Assembly: GCA_964385465.1 (NCBI GenBank)
Contig: CAYLPJ010000037.1
Location: 1-64,000, forward strand
Source: CAYLPJ01 sp964385465
Lineage (GTDB): Bacteria; Planctomycetota; Phycisphaerae; SM23-33
Length of the DNA stretch: 64,000 nt
Direction of reading: 5' to 3'
In this document: positions 53,601-64,000 of the stretch, piece after piece
How the letters are laid out: every line of letters starts with the position of its first letter
Position numbering within the stretch: the stretch's first letter is position 1
Notes under the pieces: model-generated
The model's database searches: none
The model's input: only the letters and a program-made list of their open reading frames with translations
What the model was told of the DNA's origin: nothing
Program-made: the position numbers and the translations under genes

Positions 53601-56600
53601 CACGCCCGCTGCATCGGGCGTCCAGCCCACCGTGACATCCCGCTGTTGCCCGGCCGGGACGGAGACCGCCGCGGTAGCCAGCAGCACGCCGGTCTGCGGG
53701 TCGCCGTCGTAGAACCGCACCTCCGCCGACGCCGCGGCCGGGCCGGTGTTGCCGATCGTCGCGGCCACCTCGGCCGTCCGCCCGAGCACCGGCGCGGCCG
53801 GGTCGAACGCGACCTCCTCGATGGCCAGGTCGCACTCGCCCGTGGGGGTCCCCGAGCCCTCCAGCGAGCGTGGCGATTCGTTGCCGGCCTCGTCGAAGGC
53901 GGCGACGGTGTAGAAGTACGTCACGCCGTCGGTCAGGCCCGAGTCGTCGAAGAACGGCCCGCCGGACGTGCCCACCTGCTCATACGACCCGGCCGACTGC
54001 GTCGCGCGATAGACGTTGTAGCCGTCCATCGCGTCGTCGGCGACCGCGAGCCAGAGCAGCTCCAGTCGCCCCCCGCTGCGGGGGTTGTGGACGGTCAGGC
54101 CGTCCGGCGCCGCAGGGGGCGCGCGGTCGACGATCACCGTCGAGGCGCGGAAGTGCTCATTGGCGCCGTAATCCACCGCCGTGGCGCGGATGTCGTGCTC
54201 GCCCTCGGCCGTCGCGTCGGTGTCCCAGACGATCTGGCCGCGCCACCGGCCCCCACCGATCGCCGCGGGGCTGTCGTCCGTGCCGATCAGGGTCCAGTTG
54301 TCCGTCCCGGCGGGGGCGGACTCGAACCGGACGGCCACGATCTCCACGTTGTCCCTGGCGGTCGCCGTCAACGTGACCTGCCCGCGGACGTACGTGCCGT
54401 CGGCCGGGGTCACGCCCAGCACCTGCGGGGCGGTGGTGTCATCCAGCGGCACGTCGGAAACCGCATCGGACGCGGCCGAGGCGTTGCCCAGGTCGTCGGC
54501 GGCCGAGACGCGGTAGGCGACCGGCACGCCGGAGTCCACGTCGGCGTCGATGTAGACGGTGGAACTCGTCTGAGCCAGCAGCACCGAGAAGGCCCCGCCG
54601 TCCACGGACCGCTCGAGCGCGTAGTGGTGGAAGTCGCCGGCGACGACCGGGTCCCACGCGACGACCATGGCCGCCTCATCCGGCGTCAGCCGCAGGTTCT
54701 CCGGGGTGGCCGGGGCATCGTGATCCACCTCGTAGGCCCGCGTGAGCGCCGCGGCATTGCCCTCGGCGTCCTCGACGGTCGCCCGGACGGTGTACGTCCC
54801 GCCGGCCAGGGCGGTCACGTCCCACTCGGCCGTCGAACTCGTGCCGTCGGCGATCGCCGTCCAACTCTGGCCCGCGTCGCCGGAATACTCGAAGGCGTAG
54901 CGGGTGACGCCGACGTTGTCGCCGGCGGTTACGGCCAGGTGGAAGCTCGTGGCCGACCGCGTCCCGGCCGCGGGGGTCATGCCCGCGATCGCCGGCGGGG
55001 TCTGGTCGGCCAGGGCCGATGCGGACGCTTCGTTCGACGCCTCGCTGACGTTGCCCACGTGATCGTAGACGGTCAGCAGGTAGTAGTAGGTCTGCCCGAC
55101 CGTCACGTTGCGGTCGGTGAAGCTCTCCTGCGTTATCGCGCCGTTGATGGCGGTGTAGGGGCCGCCCGGGGTCTCGCTGCGGCGGAGGCGGTAGTAGGCG
55201 AAGTCGGTCACGTCCGTGGGCGTCCACGTCAGGCGGACGGCGAACTCGGTATCCTCGGCGGTGAGCGTCTCGGCCGGCGGGGGCGTGTTGTCCACGAAGT
55301 ACGTCCGCGTGAGCTGAGAGGCGTTGCCGGCGGCGTCCTCGGCGGTCACGCGGACGAGGTGATTCCCGCCGGCCAGCGGCAGCGTGTCGAAGTCCACCCG
55401 TCCGTCGTCGGCCGAGCCGAGCGGCGCCCAGCTCTGCCCGTCGAGCGAATGCTCGAACGTGTAGGCGGTCACGCCGACGACGTCGGTCGCCGTCGCGTGC
55501 AGCGATACGGTGCCGCGCACCTTGCTGCTCTCCAGCGGCGTGAACGCGGTGATCGCCGGGGCCGTCTCGTCGGCGATCGTGCCGACGGCCTCGTCGCGGC
55601 CGTTGTCGGCCTCGGCGGCCTCGCCAACGGTGCCGTACTCGTCGGCCGTCGCGGTGATCGTCCAGTCCCCGGGCACGGCGGGCCAGTCGGCCTCGACGGC
55701 GATGCTCGCCCCGGAGGCCAGGCCGCCAACGACCTGCCGCCGGGCGAGGAACTCGCCGTTGAGCTCGAAGCGCACGTGGAAGCTGCCGGAGGTCCCTCCC
55801 GCGCCGCTGTTGTGCACGGTGGCAGTAAAGGCAACCGTGTCGGTATCCGTCGGGGCCGCCGGGACCCACGCGATGTCCGATATCACCAGGTTCGGGGCGG
55901 CGACGGTGGGCAGGGCCTCGGCGCGGGTGTTGTCTGACTCGTCGCCCTCGGAGACCGCGTCGTACTCGTCCACCACGACGGTGACGGTGTGGTCGCCCGG
56001 CGTGGCGGTCCAGGCGGCGGACACCTCGGCCGGCGTCGAGCCCAGGCCCGTGAGCGTCTGTCGCGTCAGCGTCACCCCGTCCAGGTCGATGCGGACGACG
56101 ATGTCCCGCACGGTCGCCCCGCCGGCGTTGGCCAGCGCAGCCGTGATGGTTACCGGGTCGGATTCCATGATCGACGCGGGCACCCAGGCAATGTCCGCGA
56201 CGGACAGCTCGGCGGCCGCGACGGTCGCCAGGGACGCCAGGAGCGTGTTGTCCGCCTCGTCGGTCTCGGTCACCGCGTCGGGCTCATCCACGACGATGGT
56301 CACATCGTGGTCGCCCGGTGTGGCCTTCCAGGTCGCCGAGACGTCCGCCGACGCCCCGGCCGCCAGACCGCCGGCGAGGGTCCGCCGCGCCAGCGTCGTG
56401 CCGTCCACATCGATGCGGACGACGATGTCCCGCATCGTGTCGCCGGCGCCCGCCCCGTTGTGCACGGTGGCGGTGAAGGTCACGTTCTCGCCGTCGCGGG
56501 CCACGGCCGGGTCGGCGACGAAGGAATCGGCGTAGAGGTCGGCCGCCGCGACCGTGAAGGGCGCCATGGCCGCGATGTTGTTGTCCTCAGCCAGCTCCGC

Positions 56601-59600
56601 AATGTCGTCGGCGGCGTCGGCGATCACGACCAGGTCGCGGTCGGCGCCCGGCTCGGCCCGCCACGTCGCCGTCACGGGCATGGACGCCCCGGCGGCCAGG
56701 CCGCCCGCGACCGGCCGCGCCTCCAGCAACTCGCCGTCAAGCTCGAAGCGTACCACGAAGTCCCGCAGCGTCGCCTCGCCGGCGTTGTGGATCGTCGCGG
56801 TGAAGGTGACGGTCCCGCCGTCGATCATCCCGGCCGGGTCGGCGGCGATGGAGACCGGCTCCAGGTCGGCCTGGAAGACCTCCGGCAGGGCCTGCTGGAG
56901 GGCATTGTTCGTTTCGTCGGTCTCCGAGACGTCGTCGTGCTCGTCGGCGACGGCGCGGGCCGTGTGCACGCCCGGCGAGGCCGTCCAGGTCGCCGTAACG
57001 GTCGTGCTCTCCCCTTCGCCCAGCCCGCCGGAGACCGTTCCCCGCGTCAGGTACCCGCCGTCGATCTCGAAACGGACGGCGAAGTCACGCGTCGTGGCCG
57101 CGCCGTCGTTGACCACCGTGGCCGTCAGGCCGATCGCGTCGCCGTCGGCGAGCATCGCCGGCGTCGTGGTCAGGCCCGTCACGCGGAGGTCCGGCGCCTC
57201 GATCTCGGGCAGGGCCTCTTCATGGGTATTGTTCGCCTCGTCGGTCTCGGCGACCGCCCCGCCGTGATCTGCAATCGCGCGGACCGTGTGCTCGCCCGGC
57301 GTGGCCGTCCAGGCCGCCTGCGCGGTCACCGACCCGCCGGCCGCGACGCCACCTTCCACCGTCGCCGTGGCAACGTGCACACCGTCGACCTCGAAACGCA
57401 CGGTGAAGGTCCGCAGCGTGCTGCCGGCGGCGGGGTCGTTGGCGATCGTCGCCGTGAAGGTCACCGACGCGTTGTCGAGGATCGTCGACGGGCTCCAGGC
57501 GACGTCGCTGACCGTCAGGTCCGCCGCGGTCACCTCCGGCAACTCGGCGGCCAGGGCGTTGTTCGCCTCGTCCTGCTCGTGAATCTCCCCGCCGCTGTCG
57601 GCCAGGACCGATACGGAGTGCACGCCCGGGGCCGCGGTAATGTCCACGACCGCCAGCACGGACCCGCCGGCCGGAACGCCGGCCGCGTCGGTCACCCGCG
57701 CCGTGCCAACATGGACGCCGTCCAGCTCGAAGCGTACGTCGAAGGGCTCGGCCACGTCGGCGTTGCCGAGGTTGTCGATCCGGGCCCAGAACTCCACCTG
57801 CTCGCCGTCGTCGTACGGCCCGGCGGGGAAGGTCAGCTCGCCGACGACCAGTTCCGGCCCGCGGAGGTCGATCGCGACAGCAGCGTTGTTGTCGCCCTCG
57901 TCGGTCTCCGGCTGCTCGGCCGAGTCGTCGGCGACGAGGATCAGCCAATGCGTGCCGAACGCGACGTATGGAATGGTCACGACCACCGCGGCCGTGTAGT
58001 CCTCGCCTGCGGCGAGCGGGGAGCTGTCCGGCCCGGCGCGGGTGCCCAGCAGTGTGTCGCCGGCGTCCAGTTGATCGTCGGTGGAGAGGTAGACCGCGTC
58101 CTGCCACTGCCGCACCGCCGGGCCGGGGCCGGCATTGGCGACGACGAACGCCAGGTTGATCGACTCTCCCCAGTCGGCGTCGGCGGGGACGGTCTGCGGC
58201 GTGACAGTCAGGTTTGGCTGGCTGCCGCCGGCAGCCTCGACCGTCGCCAGGACGCGGTCGAGGTTCTCCGCGGCCCCGGCCGAGGCGGCAGTGACCGGCA
58301 GGTCCAGCGCTTCGCCGGCCGGGACGTTCAGGTCCGGCGTGATTTCCAGGCGGAACTCGATGCCCTCGCCGGCGTCCAGCGGGCCGACGAGCCAGCCGTC
58401 GCCGGCCGCCGCGGCCGTCACGTCGCTGCCGCCGGTGGCGGCGTCGAAGAGTCGCACCTGCCAGCCCGCCGCGGCGGTCGGGAGCGTGACGCGGAACGTC
58501 TCGGCGACGTCCCGGTCGTTTTCGACGCGGAGGATGAACGTGGCCGTCTGATCCCCGCCGGCCTGCTGCGAAACGGCCTGTCCGGCAGCATCGGCGTTGT
58601 AGACGTCGTCACCGGTGAAGTCCGCGTCGGCGGGCGCCCGCAGCATCAGGTCCGGCAGCGTGGGGATGATGTCGATCGCAACGGCCAGGAGGTTGTTGGC
58701 CTCGTTGAACTCCGCCTGGGCGCCGCTGGCGTCGGCGACGAACAGCAGGTACGCCCCGCCGGTCGGGGCGTCGTAGGGGATCGTCGCCACGGCCGAGCCG
58801 TCGTAGCCCGCCCGGCCGGCCAGCGGGGCATGGGCCGTCGTGTCGTAGTCGGCCAGGAGATGGTCCCCGGCATCGACGGCGGTATCCGACGAGATGTACA
58901 CGCGGTCGAACCACGGCTCGGCGGTGGTGGCCTCGTCGCCGGCGTTCTCGACGCGCCAGGCGAGGGCGATCTGCTCGCCCAGCACGGCCGAGGCCGGCGG
59001 CGCAACCGGCGTGGTGATCTCAAGGTCCGTCGGCCCGGGGCGGGTACCGAGGACGACCGAGCCGGCCCCGCCCACACCGTTGCCGCTGCCGCCAGGGACG
59101 GTGACGTTCCCGGCCGCCAGGTCCATGGCGTCCCAGGTGTAGACGGCGATGCGTCCGCCGCCGCCTCCGCCGCCGGCACCGTTTCCGCCGCGGGCGCGGA
59201 CGATGCCGGAGCCGGTGACCGTGCCGGCGTCGATCCGGACGGCCCCGCCGGAGCCGCCGCCGCCGTCGTGGCCGGCATAGACGTACCAGCCGTCCTGCCC
59301 GTCGGCGAGGATCTGCCCGTCGACGCGGACGGAGCCGGCGAGGATTCGGATCACGCCGCCGCCGTCGCCGCCGTTGCCCCCCGCGCCGTCGTGCCCGCCG
59401 CCGCTGCCCGGCTCGTTCGGATTGGCCGGGTCGCCGTAGACGGCGTTGGTCGAGCCGGCGAAGTTCACGCCCGCCCCCCCGTAGCTGCCGCCGGAGCCCC
59501 CGGTCGGCCCGCCGGTCGTCGTCCCCCCGGGCGTGCCGTCCCACGTGCGATGGTCCAGGTAGCCGTGGGCACTCACGTCGATCCGTGAGGACGCGTCCAC

Positions 59601-59706
59601 CAACAGCTCGCCGGCGACGGTTATCACAAGGGCATACTCGGCGCCGTCTGTGGCATCCAGCGTGGTGACCGCCGCGCCGTCGAGGATGCGCAGCTCGTTG
59701 GCCGTC
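38697..59706 (-). CDS. giant multidomain CARDB surface protein, C-terminal part (about 7,003 codons)
   Basis: The frame is open from the scaffold gap to a TGA at 38697-38699. In protein order it shows the end of a Gly-rich beta-helix region, then about ten CARDB domains with a roughly 109-residue period and the recurrent ETDEANN motif. Three Ig/Fn3 pairs with DTTAP-type joints follow. Two long homologous superunits each contain PKD, four CARDB, macroglobulin-like (TDKAVYLQGEPVRIGGTV), NEW3-like and Cna-B-like domains. The second has an inserted clan CD peptidase. After that come an alpha-helical module, a PPC-like domain, Ig domains, a dockerin-like repeat and a basic C-terminal tail. The start is not in the window. 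The protein is probably exported and adhesive or predatory. The same gene continues beyond the gap. Confidence 0.87.
39085..39270 (-). other. C-terminal dockerin-like repeat of the giant protein
   Basis: AWGDMRTDNLDVIRVRFLYG and RDVNADGAVDLLDLAAVRNL form two EF-hand-like loops with the helix that follows. The second fits the dockerin calcium loop well; the first is degenerate. Dockerins bind cohesins. Confidence 0.8.
40610..40905 (-). other. PPC-like domain of the giant protein
   Basis: RLRLLLTQPDGADLDLHVYD and later EEYRFVVEALAVEPGSTFAL fit the bacterial pre-peptidase C-terminal beta-sandwich, a domain often found at the ends of secreted enzymes. Confidence 0.55.
41320..42600 (-). other. 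alpha-helical module in the giant protein
   Basis: About 430 residues, clearly helical, with two hydrophobic stretches (LTLVSATSSVLTVLSLMG and LGAGTSMLAMATDISLDLA). It interrupts an otherwise all-beta protein. The block contains DIRRMGMFIGDVAASRQEM and other helices without a recognisable family. It lies right after superunit B. Confidence 0.7.
42600..48030 (-). repeat. superunit B of the giant protein
   Basis: PKD domain (YADAGTDFSSDVRS), four CARDB, macroglobulin-like TDKSAYTRGEPIEITGTV, NEW3-like, Cna-B-like, peptidase insertion, then a tail ending in IKETIVGRYD. Its domain order follows that of superunit A. Length is about 5.4 kb, about 4.6 kb without the insertion. Confidence 0.75.
43840..44650 (-). 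other. legumain/caspase-like (clan CD) peptidase domain in the giant protein
   Basis: The start FAVLFLGGADRDANS is the first beta strand with a substrate loop. FLFYVFDHGGG carries the catalytic His (codon 44274-44276), and TTYVFGQCYAGG carries the catalytic Cys (codon 44127-44129). The H-G-G and Q-C forms most resemble C13 legumains. The segment AFGMAASTHYEPAYYASG matches the legumain post-Cys region. Confidence 0.85.
48895..53520 (-). repeat. superunit A of the giant protein
   Basis: PKD domain (AYAWDFGDGESSS), four CARDB domains, macroglobulin-like TDKAVYLQGEPVRIGGTV, NEW3-like, Cna-B-like and a long beta tail ending in TTEIIQHDY. Length is about 4.6 kb with no peptidase. Confidence 0.75.
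53860..55590 (-). repeat. three Ig-like/Fn3 pairs of the giant protein
   Basis: Joints such as DETAPAITAFTP and DQTPPAIAGMTP lead Ig-like domains, and each is followed by an Fn3-like domain (TPEN, YNVYR, ALERSVDGG type). The arrangement repeats about every 580 bases. Confidence 0.7.
55590..58250 (-). repeat. CARDB tandem array of the giant protein
   Basis: Eight consecutive CARDB domains, each with VRF(E/D)VDG and closing E-x-D-E-x-NN. The NN codons recur at about 57884, 57558, 57226, 56906, 56571, 56243, 55926 and 55596, spacing 317-335 bases. Confidence 0.85.
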
Positions 59707-59806
59707 NNNNNNNNNNNNNNNNNNNNNNNNNNNNNNNNNNNNNNNNNNNNNNNNNNNNNNNNNNNNNNNNNNNNNNNNNNNNNNNNNNNNNNNNNNNNNN
59801 NNNNNN
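59707..59806. other. assembly gap of 100 N
   Basis: Exactly 100 N, a conventional placeholder of unknown size. Both flanks encode the same motif, VDA-x-SRIDV...GY-x-DH, so the missing piece lies in a repeated beta-helix region. The reading frame differs across the gap, as expected for a placeholder. Confidence 0.95.
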
Positions 59807-62800
59807 TCGTGCGTGTAGTGGTCCCGGTAGCCCCGCCCGCCAACGTCGATCCGCGAGGCCGCATCCACCCACACGCCATCGGCGACGGTCAACTCAAGGC
59901 GGTATTCCTCGCTCGTCGTCGCGTGGGAGTGCGTCACGAGCCCGCCATCGAAGACCCCCAGGCTCGCCAGCGTGTGCGCCCCGTCGATCGTCAGCGTCGC
60001 CCCGGCCAGCAGCAGATTCGCCCCGTCGTATGTCGCCTCGCCGGCGCTGACGGCCGTATCCACCGCGAGCAGTTCGGCGGCATAGGCGTCCTCGTCGCCC
60101 TCGCCGGTGACGCCGTCCCGATCCTGGTCCATCGGCGCACCGCCGGCGTCGTCGATGGCCGGGCCGACCACGAGCGTGTACCGCCCGTCGCCGGTCAGCC
60201 CGGGGAAGCCGAGCTCGTAGCGCTGCTCGGCGAGCTTCGTGACCGTCCCGGGCCCGATCGGCGTGCCGCCCTCATCCAGCAACTGCACGTCCTCGGCGGC
60301 GAACGTGGCGTCGTCAATCGCCTGGCTGAAGACGACCTCGATCGCGTCGAAGGGGCTGGAGGCCGGGCCGGTCGGGCGTGCCCGGCTGACCCACAGGCGG
60401 TCGCCGAGGTCGAAGCTGACCGCGAAGGCGTCGAAGAACACGTCCTCGTCGGGCTCGCCGTTGGCGTCGTCGGCGTCGGCGTTCATCGGGTTGCCCGCGA
60501 GGTCCAGCACGTCGGGGCCGATGGCGAGGGCGCAATCGCCAACGGCGTTGATCGGCGCGAACGTCGCGGCGTAGGTCTGTCCGTCGCCGTCGAGCGTTGC
60601 CACCTCCCCGAGGTTCAATCCGCCGACCACGACGACGTGCACGTCCTCGGCCGAAATGCTCGCCGGGTCGATCGGCTCATCGAATGCGAACCCCCGCGAG
60701 AACAGCGGCGGCAGGACCGACTGGGTGATCGGCACGACGGTCGGCCCGGTCGTGTCGATGGTGATCTCCAACCCGGTCATGACGGTCTCACCGACCCACG
60801 GGTCGAACGCAGCCGCCGCCGCGTGGTCGCCTTCGGGCAGTGCCTCGACCGGGGTGAAGGCGTAGACGCCGGGCGACGGGGCGTCGGCAGCGGCGTCGGT
60901 CGTGCCGTCGCCGTCGAAGTCCACGGCGATCCGCCCGGGCTTGTTGACGGCCACGTCGAAGGTCGGCGTGCCATCGTTGGTCAGGTCGTCGCTGTCGGAG
61001 GCGCCGGAGTCGCTGGCAGGCTGGAGGTCGAGCGTGACCGCCGGCGGCTCGGCGACGATCTCCATCGGCTCGCCGATCACGTCCGCCCCGTCGGCCAGGG
61101 GGTTGCCCGCGACGTCCACCAGGCCGGTGCCGCCAAGGACGGTCAGGCGGTAGTGCTCGTCGACGAAGGCCTGGTCGAAGTGCAGCGTGGCGGTCGCGGT
61201 CGCCTCGTCGTAGGTAACCGAGGCCAGGTGTGCGGTCCAGTCGGTGTCGTCGCCGTCGTCGAAGACCGCGTCGGCCGAGTCGATGACGTCCTCCCCGCTT
61301 GCCCACAGCTCGTAGTGGGCGATGTCCATCACGGCGGTGGGGTCCAAGGCCGTCGCATCGGCGAAGGTCACCGCCAGCGCATCCGCCCCGGCTTGCTCGA
61401 TCGCCGTGATCTGCGGGCCGGCGGTGTCGATGGTCACCGCCAGTTCGGTCAGCACATCGCGGCCGACCCACGGCATCAGCCGGGCCTTCACCTCGGCCGT
61501 GCCGTCGGGCAGCTCGAGCGGCGCCGTCAGCGTATACGTCCCCGCGGCGGGCGCATCCATGCCGGCATCGAAGGGCGAGTCGAACACGCCGTCGCCGTCG
61601 AAGTCCACGTCGATCCGCCCGGCGCGGCTCACCGTCACGTCCAGCGCCGGCGTGGTGTCGTGGGTGATCTCGTCGTCGTCGAACAGCCCCGAATCGCTGG
61701 CGGCCGCGAGGTCCAGGGCGATCTCCGCCAACCCGCTCTCGGTGACCAGCGGGCCGCTGACGTAGTCGCTGCCGCCCAGCAGGGCATTGCCCGCGGCGTC
61801 GGTCACCGTCGCCGTGCCGCTGACGGTGAGCCGGTAGACCTCGACGTCGAAGGGGTCGTCGTACCGCAGCACGGCCGTGGCGGTGTCGGCATCGTATTCC
61901 ACGCTCGCCGGGCCGGCGAGGATCGTCTCGTTGCCGTCGTCGAACGTCCCATCGCCGCCGCTGGCCAGCAGGGCGTAGTTGGCCCGGTCCCCCACGGCCG
62001 CGGGGTCCATGCCTCCGAGGTCCTCGTAGGCGACGCGGACAGTGTGGCGCTCGACAGGGGCGTCGGAACCGGCCCATCTCGGCCGGGCCGAGGCGTCCCG
62101 GAGCCCGCCGAGGCTCATGGCCCGGGCGCCGGCGGTGGCGTCGGCGGCGACGGGGCCGAGCCCGTCGTCCATGGGCCAGTAGCCGGCGAGGGCGGCCTCG
62201 GTGCCGGTCAGGCGGCGGGAGAAGTCGGCGGCGATGCCGGCGCCGTCGCGGGCGGCCGACCATATCCGCAGATCGGCCAGGCGCCCGACGAGTGCGTCGC
62301 CGGCCTGGAATCCCCCGCCGACGAAGTCCTGGTCCTGCCCGAGGACGAGCCCGGCGTCGGCGACCGAAAGCGGGCTGAGTCCCACGGCCTTCGTGGCCAG
62401 CAGGGCCCCGTCCACGTAGACGCTCAACTCGTCGTGGGTGTCGTCGTGGACCACCGCGAAGTGGCGCCATTGCTGATCGACGATCTCGGGCAGCTCGAAG
62501 GGGTGGCGCTCGTCGCTGATGTGGACGTCCAGGCCGACGTCCTGGTTGGCGTAGATGAGGAACTCGTTGGCGTGCGTGTAGTTGGCCGCACTGACCACCG
62601 CCCCGCCGTCGGACGCCCGCAGCCAGAACTCCACCGTCAGGTCGCCCGCGCCATCCAGCAGCATCGCCGGCAGCTCGGCGACGTCCCCGCCGTCGAACGC
62701 CAGCGCCGTGCCCGCGCGCACGCTCGCGACGTCCGGGGGCGTCAGGTCCACCTCGATCGTCGCGGCGAAGTCGTTCCCGAACCCGTCGCGGTCGGCGTCC

Positions 62801-64000
62801 AGCGGGTTGCCCGCCGCGTCCTCCAGCAGCCCTGCGCCCGAACGGGCCAGCACGCGGTAGAGGCCCTCTACCAGCGGCTGATCCAGCGTCAGGACGACCT
62901 CGGCCGCCCCGTCGTACGCGACCGTGAAGGCGAGGGCCGTATCGTCGCCCCCGCCGACGGCGCGGTCGGCGCCGAGATCGGTGACGGCGTAGGTCGCCTC
63001 CGCGGCGGCCCCGCCGACAACGACGGGCCCCGACAGCGTCAGCACGATCTCGGTGATGTCCGTGGCGTTGGTGACCCCGGGCGGGCTCAGGTCCGCCACG
63101 TAGGGCCCCTCGGGAGACGTGTCCCGCACGACGACCGTGCCGGGCGAGCCGCCATTCCAGCCGCTGCCGCCCTCGACGGACAGATTGGCCGGGGAGACCG
63201 TCATCTCGGTATCAAACTCGACGGCGATCCGCCCGCCGCCGCCCCCGCCGGGGTAGCTGGCGTTCGCGCCGGCGCCGCCGACGGCGGAGATCAGGCCCGC
63301 GCCGCCGACGCTGCCGGCCGTGATCCACACGCTGCCGCCCGCGCCGCCCCCGCCCTCGTTGCCCGTGCCGTTGTCCCCGTCGGCGGAGAGTTCGCCGTCG
63401 ACGGTCAGCGCCCCGGCAACGATCAGCCGCAGGGCCCCGCCGCCGGCGCCGCCGATGTCGTGGGTGCCCTCCTCCGACGCCCCGGCCGAGCCGAGGGTCG
63501 TCGGCGCATCGGGCGAGCCGTAGGTCATCCCGCCGGCGCGCCCGCCGCTGGAGTTCCCGCCGGTCCCGCCGTGCCCGCCGCCCGGGCCGCCCGTGCCGTT
63601 GCCCGGCTGCCCCCCGCCGGGCCCGGTGCCGCGACGGTACCGCGGCGCCGTGGCCGCGTAGCCCGCGCCGTCGGCGGAGATCGCCGAGCCGGCCTCGATG
63701 ACCGCCGAGCCCGCCTCGATCGTCACGCCCTGCCCGGCCCACCGGCCGTCCACGGGTGCCGCGACGTTCGCGCCCGCGATGCGGACGGTCGAGTCGCCCG
63801 CGACGGCCAATTGGCCGTCGACGGTCAGCACCGCGCCCCCGCCGATCTCCAGCGTGGCCCCGTCGGTCAGCGTGACCGCCCCGACCTGCGTGGCGCTGCC
63901 GGCCGGCAGCATCGCGTACTGATATACGTAGACGTGCCCGTTGGCGATGGTGGCGTCGACAAAGACCGCCGTGCCGGCCTCGCCCGCGCGGTGCGCGCCC
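59807..64000 (-). CDS. giant multidomain surface protein, N-terminal-side part (incomplete)
   Basis: About 1,398 codons open from the right edge of the window (reading GAHRAGEAGTAVFVDATIAN) to the gap. It starts with a Gly-rich beta-helix (63900-63100, GGAGGGALRLIVAGALTVDG), then Ig-like segments. A LamG/concanavalin-like domain spans 62720-62150 (LTVEFWLRASDGG to GYWPMDDG). More Ig-like domains, each ending in DxAGNPL, and a second beta-helix start at the gap. The true start and signal sequence lie beyond 64000. Domain style, Gly content and motif sharing across the gap indicate that it continues as the protein at 38697-59706. It is expected to be exported. Confidence 0.83.
62150..62720 (-). 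other. LamG/concanavalin-like domain of the giant protein
   Basis: TVEFWLRASDGGAVVSA, QWRHFAVVHDDTHDELSVYV and the end LRIWSAARD to GYWPMDDG form the typical LamG jelly-roll, used for carbohydrate or protein binding. Confidence 0.75.

Noticed and set aside
39318..55937. Very long open frames of 2,432 and 3,063 codons on the plus strand
   Set aside because: They run antisense to the giant gene, have low-complexity products without family motifs, and are what high GC and skewed codon use produce opposite a repetitive gene.
55590..58250. CRISPR-like periodic repeats
   Set aside because: The period is a protein-domain repeat of about 109 codons in an open frame, without identical short repeats and spacers.
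59540..59920. Two separate genes meeting at the gap
   Set aside because: Frame differs only because 100 N is a placeholder; both flanks share the same repeat motif and direction.
63100..63900. PE_PGRS or collagen-like protein
   Set aside because: Glycine runs alternate with hydrophobic beta-strand motifs of a beta-helix; no PE domain or Gly-X-Y pattern.

Overview
The window is GC-rich DNA that looks like a planctomycete, most likely from or near the class Phycisphaerae. It combines two PEP-CTERM proteins, an LEPR-XLL-type leader, three sulfatases, prepilin-like proteins, lipid A genes and an enormous CARDB-repeat surface protein. A run of exactly 100 N (59707-59806) shows it comes from a scaffolded draft, perhaps a metagenome bin. 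The lineage call is an inference from gene content; no rRNA gene is present.

Left part (1-12.8 kb). A small ORF at the edge is followed by a leftward isoprenoid operon, ispA-dxs. It is divergent from lpxA (lipid A), and each side has its own sigma70-like promoter. A rightward catabolic run follows: a secreted heparinase II/III-like lyase, a Tat-exported Gfo/Idh/MocA oxidoreductase, a sulfatase, an FGGY sugar kinase and a second sulfatase. Together these suggest degradation of a sulfated, uronate-containing glycan.

Middle part (12.8-31.2 kb). A PAP2-ArnT-like fusion, an ArnC-like GT2 and a LAB_N membrane protein form a probable lipid A or envelope-glycan modification module. argH, thiL and tsaE follow closely. 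Next come a PEP-CTERM protein behind a consensus promoter and a 979-residue LEPR-XLL/SdrD-B/CTPGYWK surface protein. Then come an aldo/keto reductase, truA, a frameshifted nucleotidyltransferase remnant, asd, tRNA-Leu(GAG), a third sulfatase, two small overlapping helical ORFs, and rpmE-prfA.

Right-centre part (31.2-38.5 kb). A mirrored set HEAT-pilin-pilin-HEAT is all on the minus strand. A 164-bp imperfect palindrome sits between one HEAT gene and its pilin. After it come a membrane protein, an Arg/Asp-rich protein, a very acidic DUF2007-like protein, a lipoprotein hydrolase and a second PEP-CTERM protein that may carry a cohesin-like domain.

Right part (38.7-64 kb). One gene, interrupted by the gap and running off the right edge, encodes at least 8,400 residues: Gly-rich beta-helix, LamG-like, about 18 CARDB repeats, Ig/Fn3 pairs and PKD domains. 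It has a roughly 4.6-kb internal duplication, whose second copy carries an inserted legumain/caspase-like peptidase. A large alpha-helical module, a PPC-like domain and a C-terminal dockerin-like repeat follow. The pairing of this dockerin with the downstream PEP-CTERM/cohesin-like protein is the most attractive candidate for a new system: an exosortase-anchored receptor holding a giant protease-bearing adhesin on the surface.
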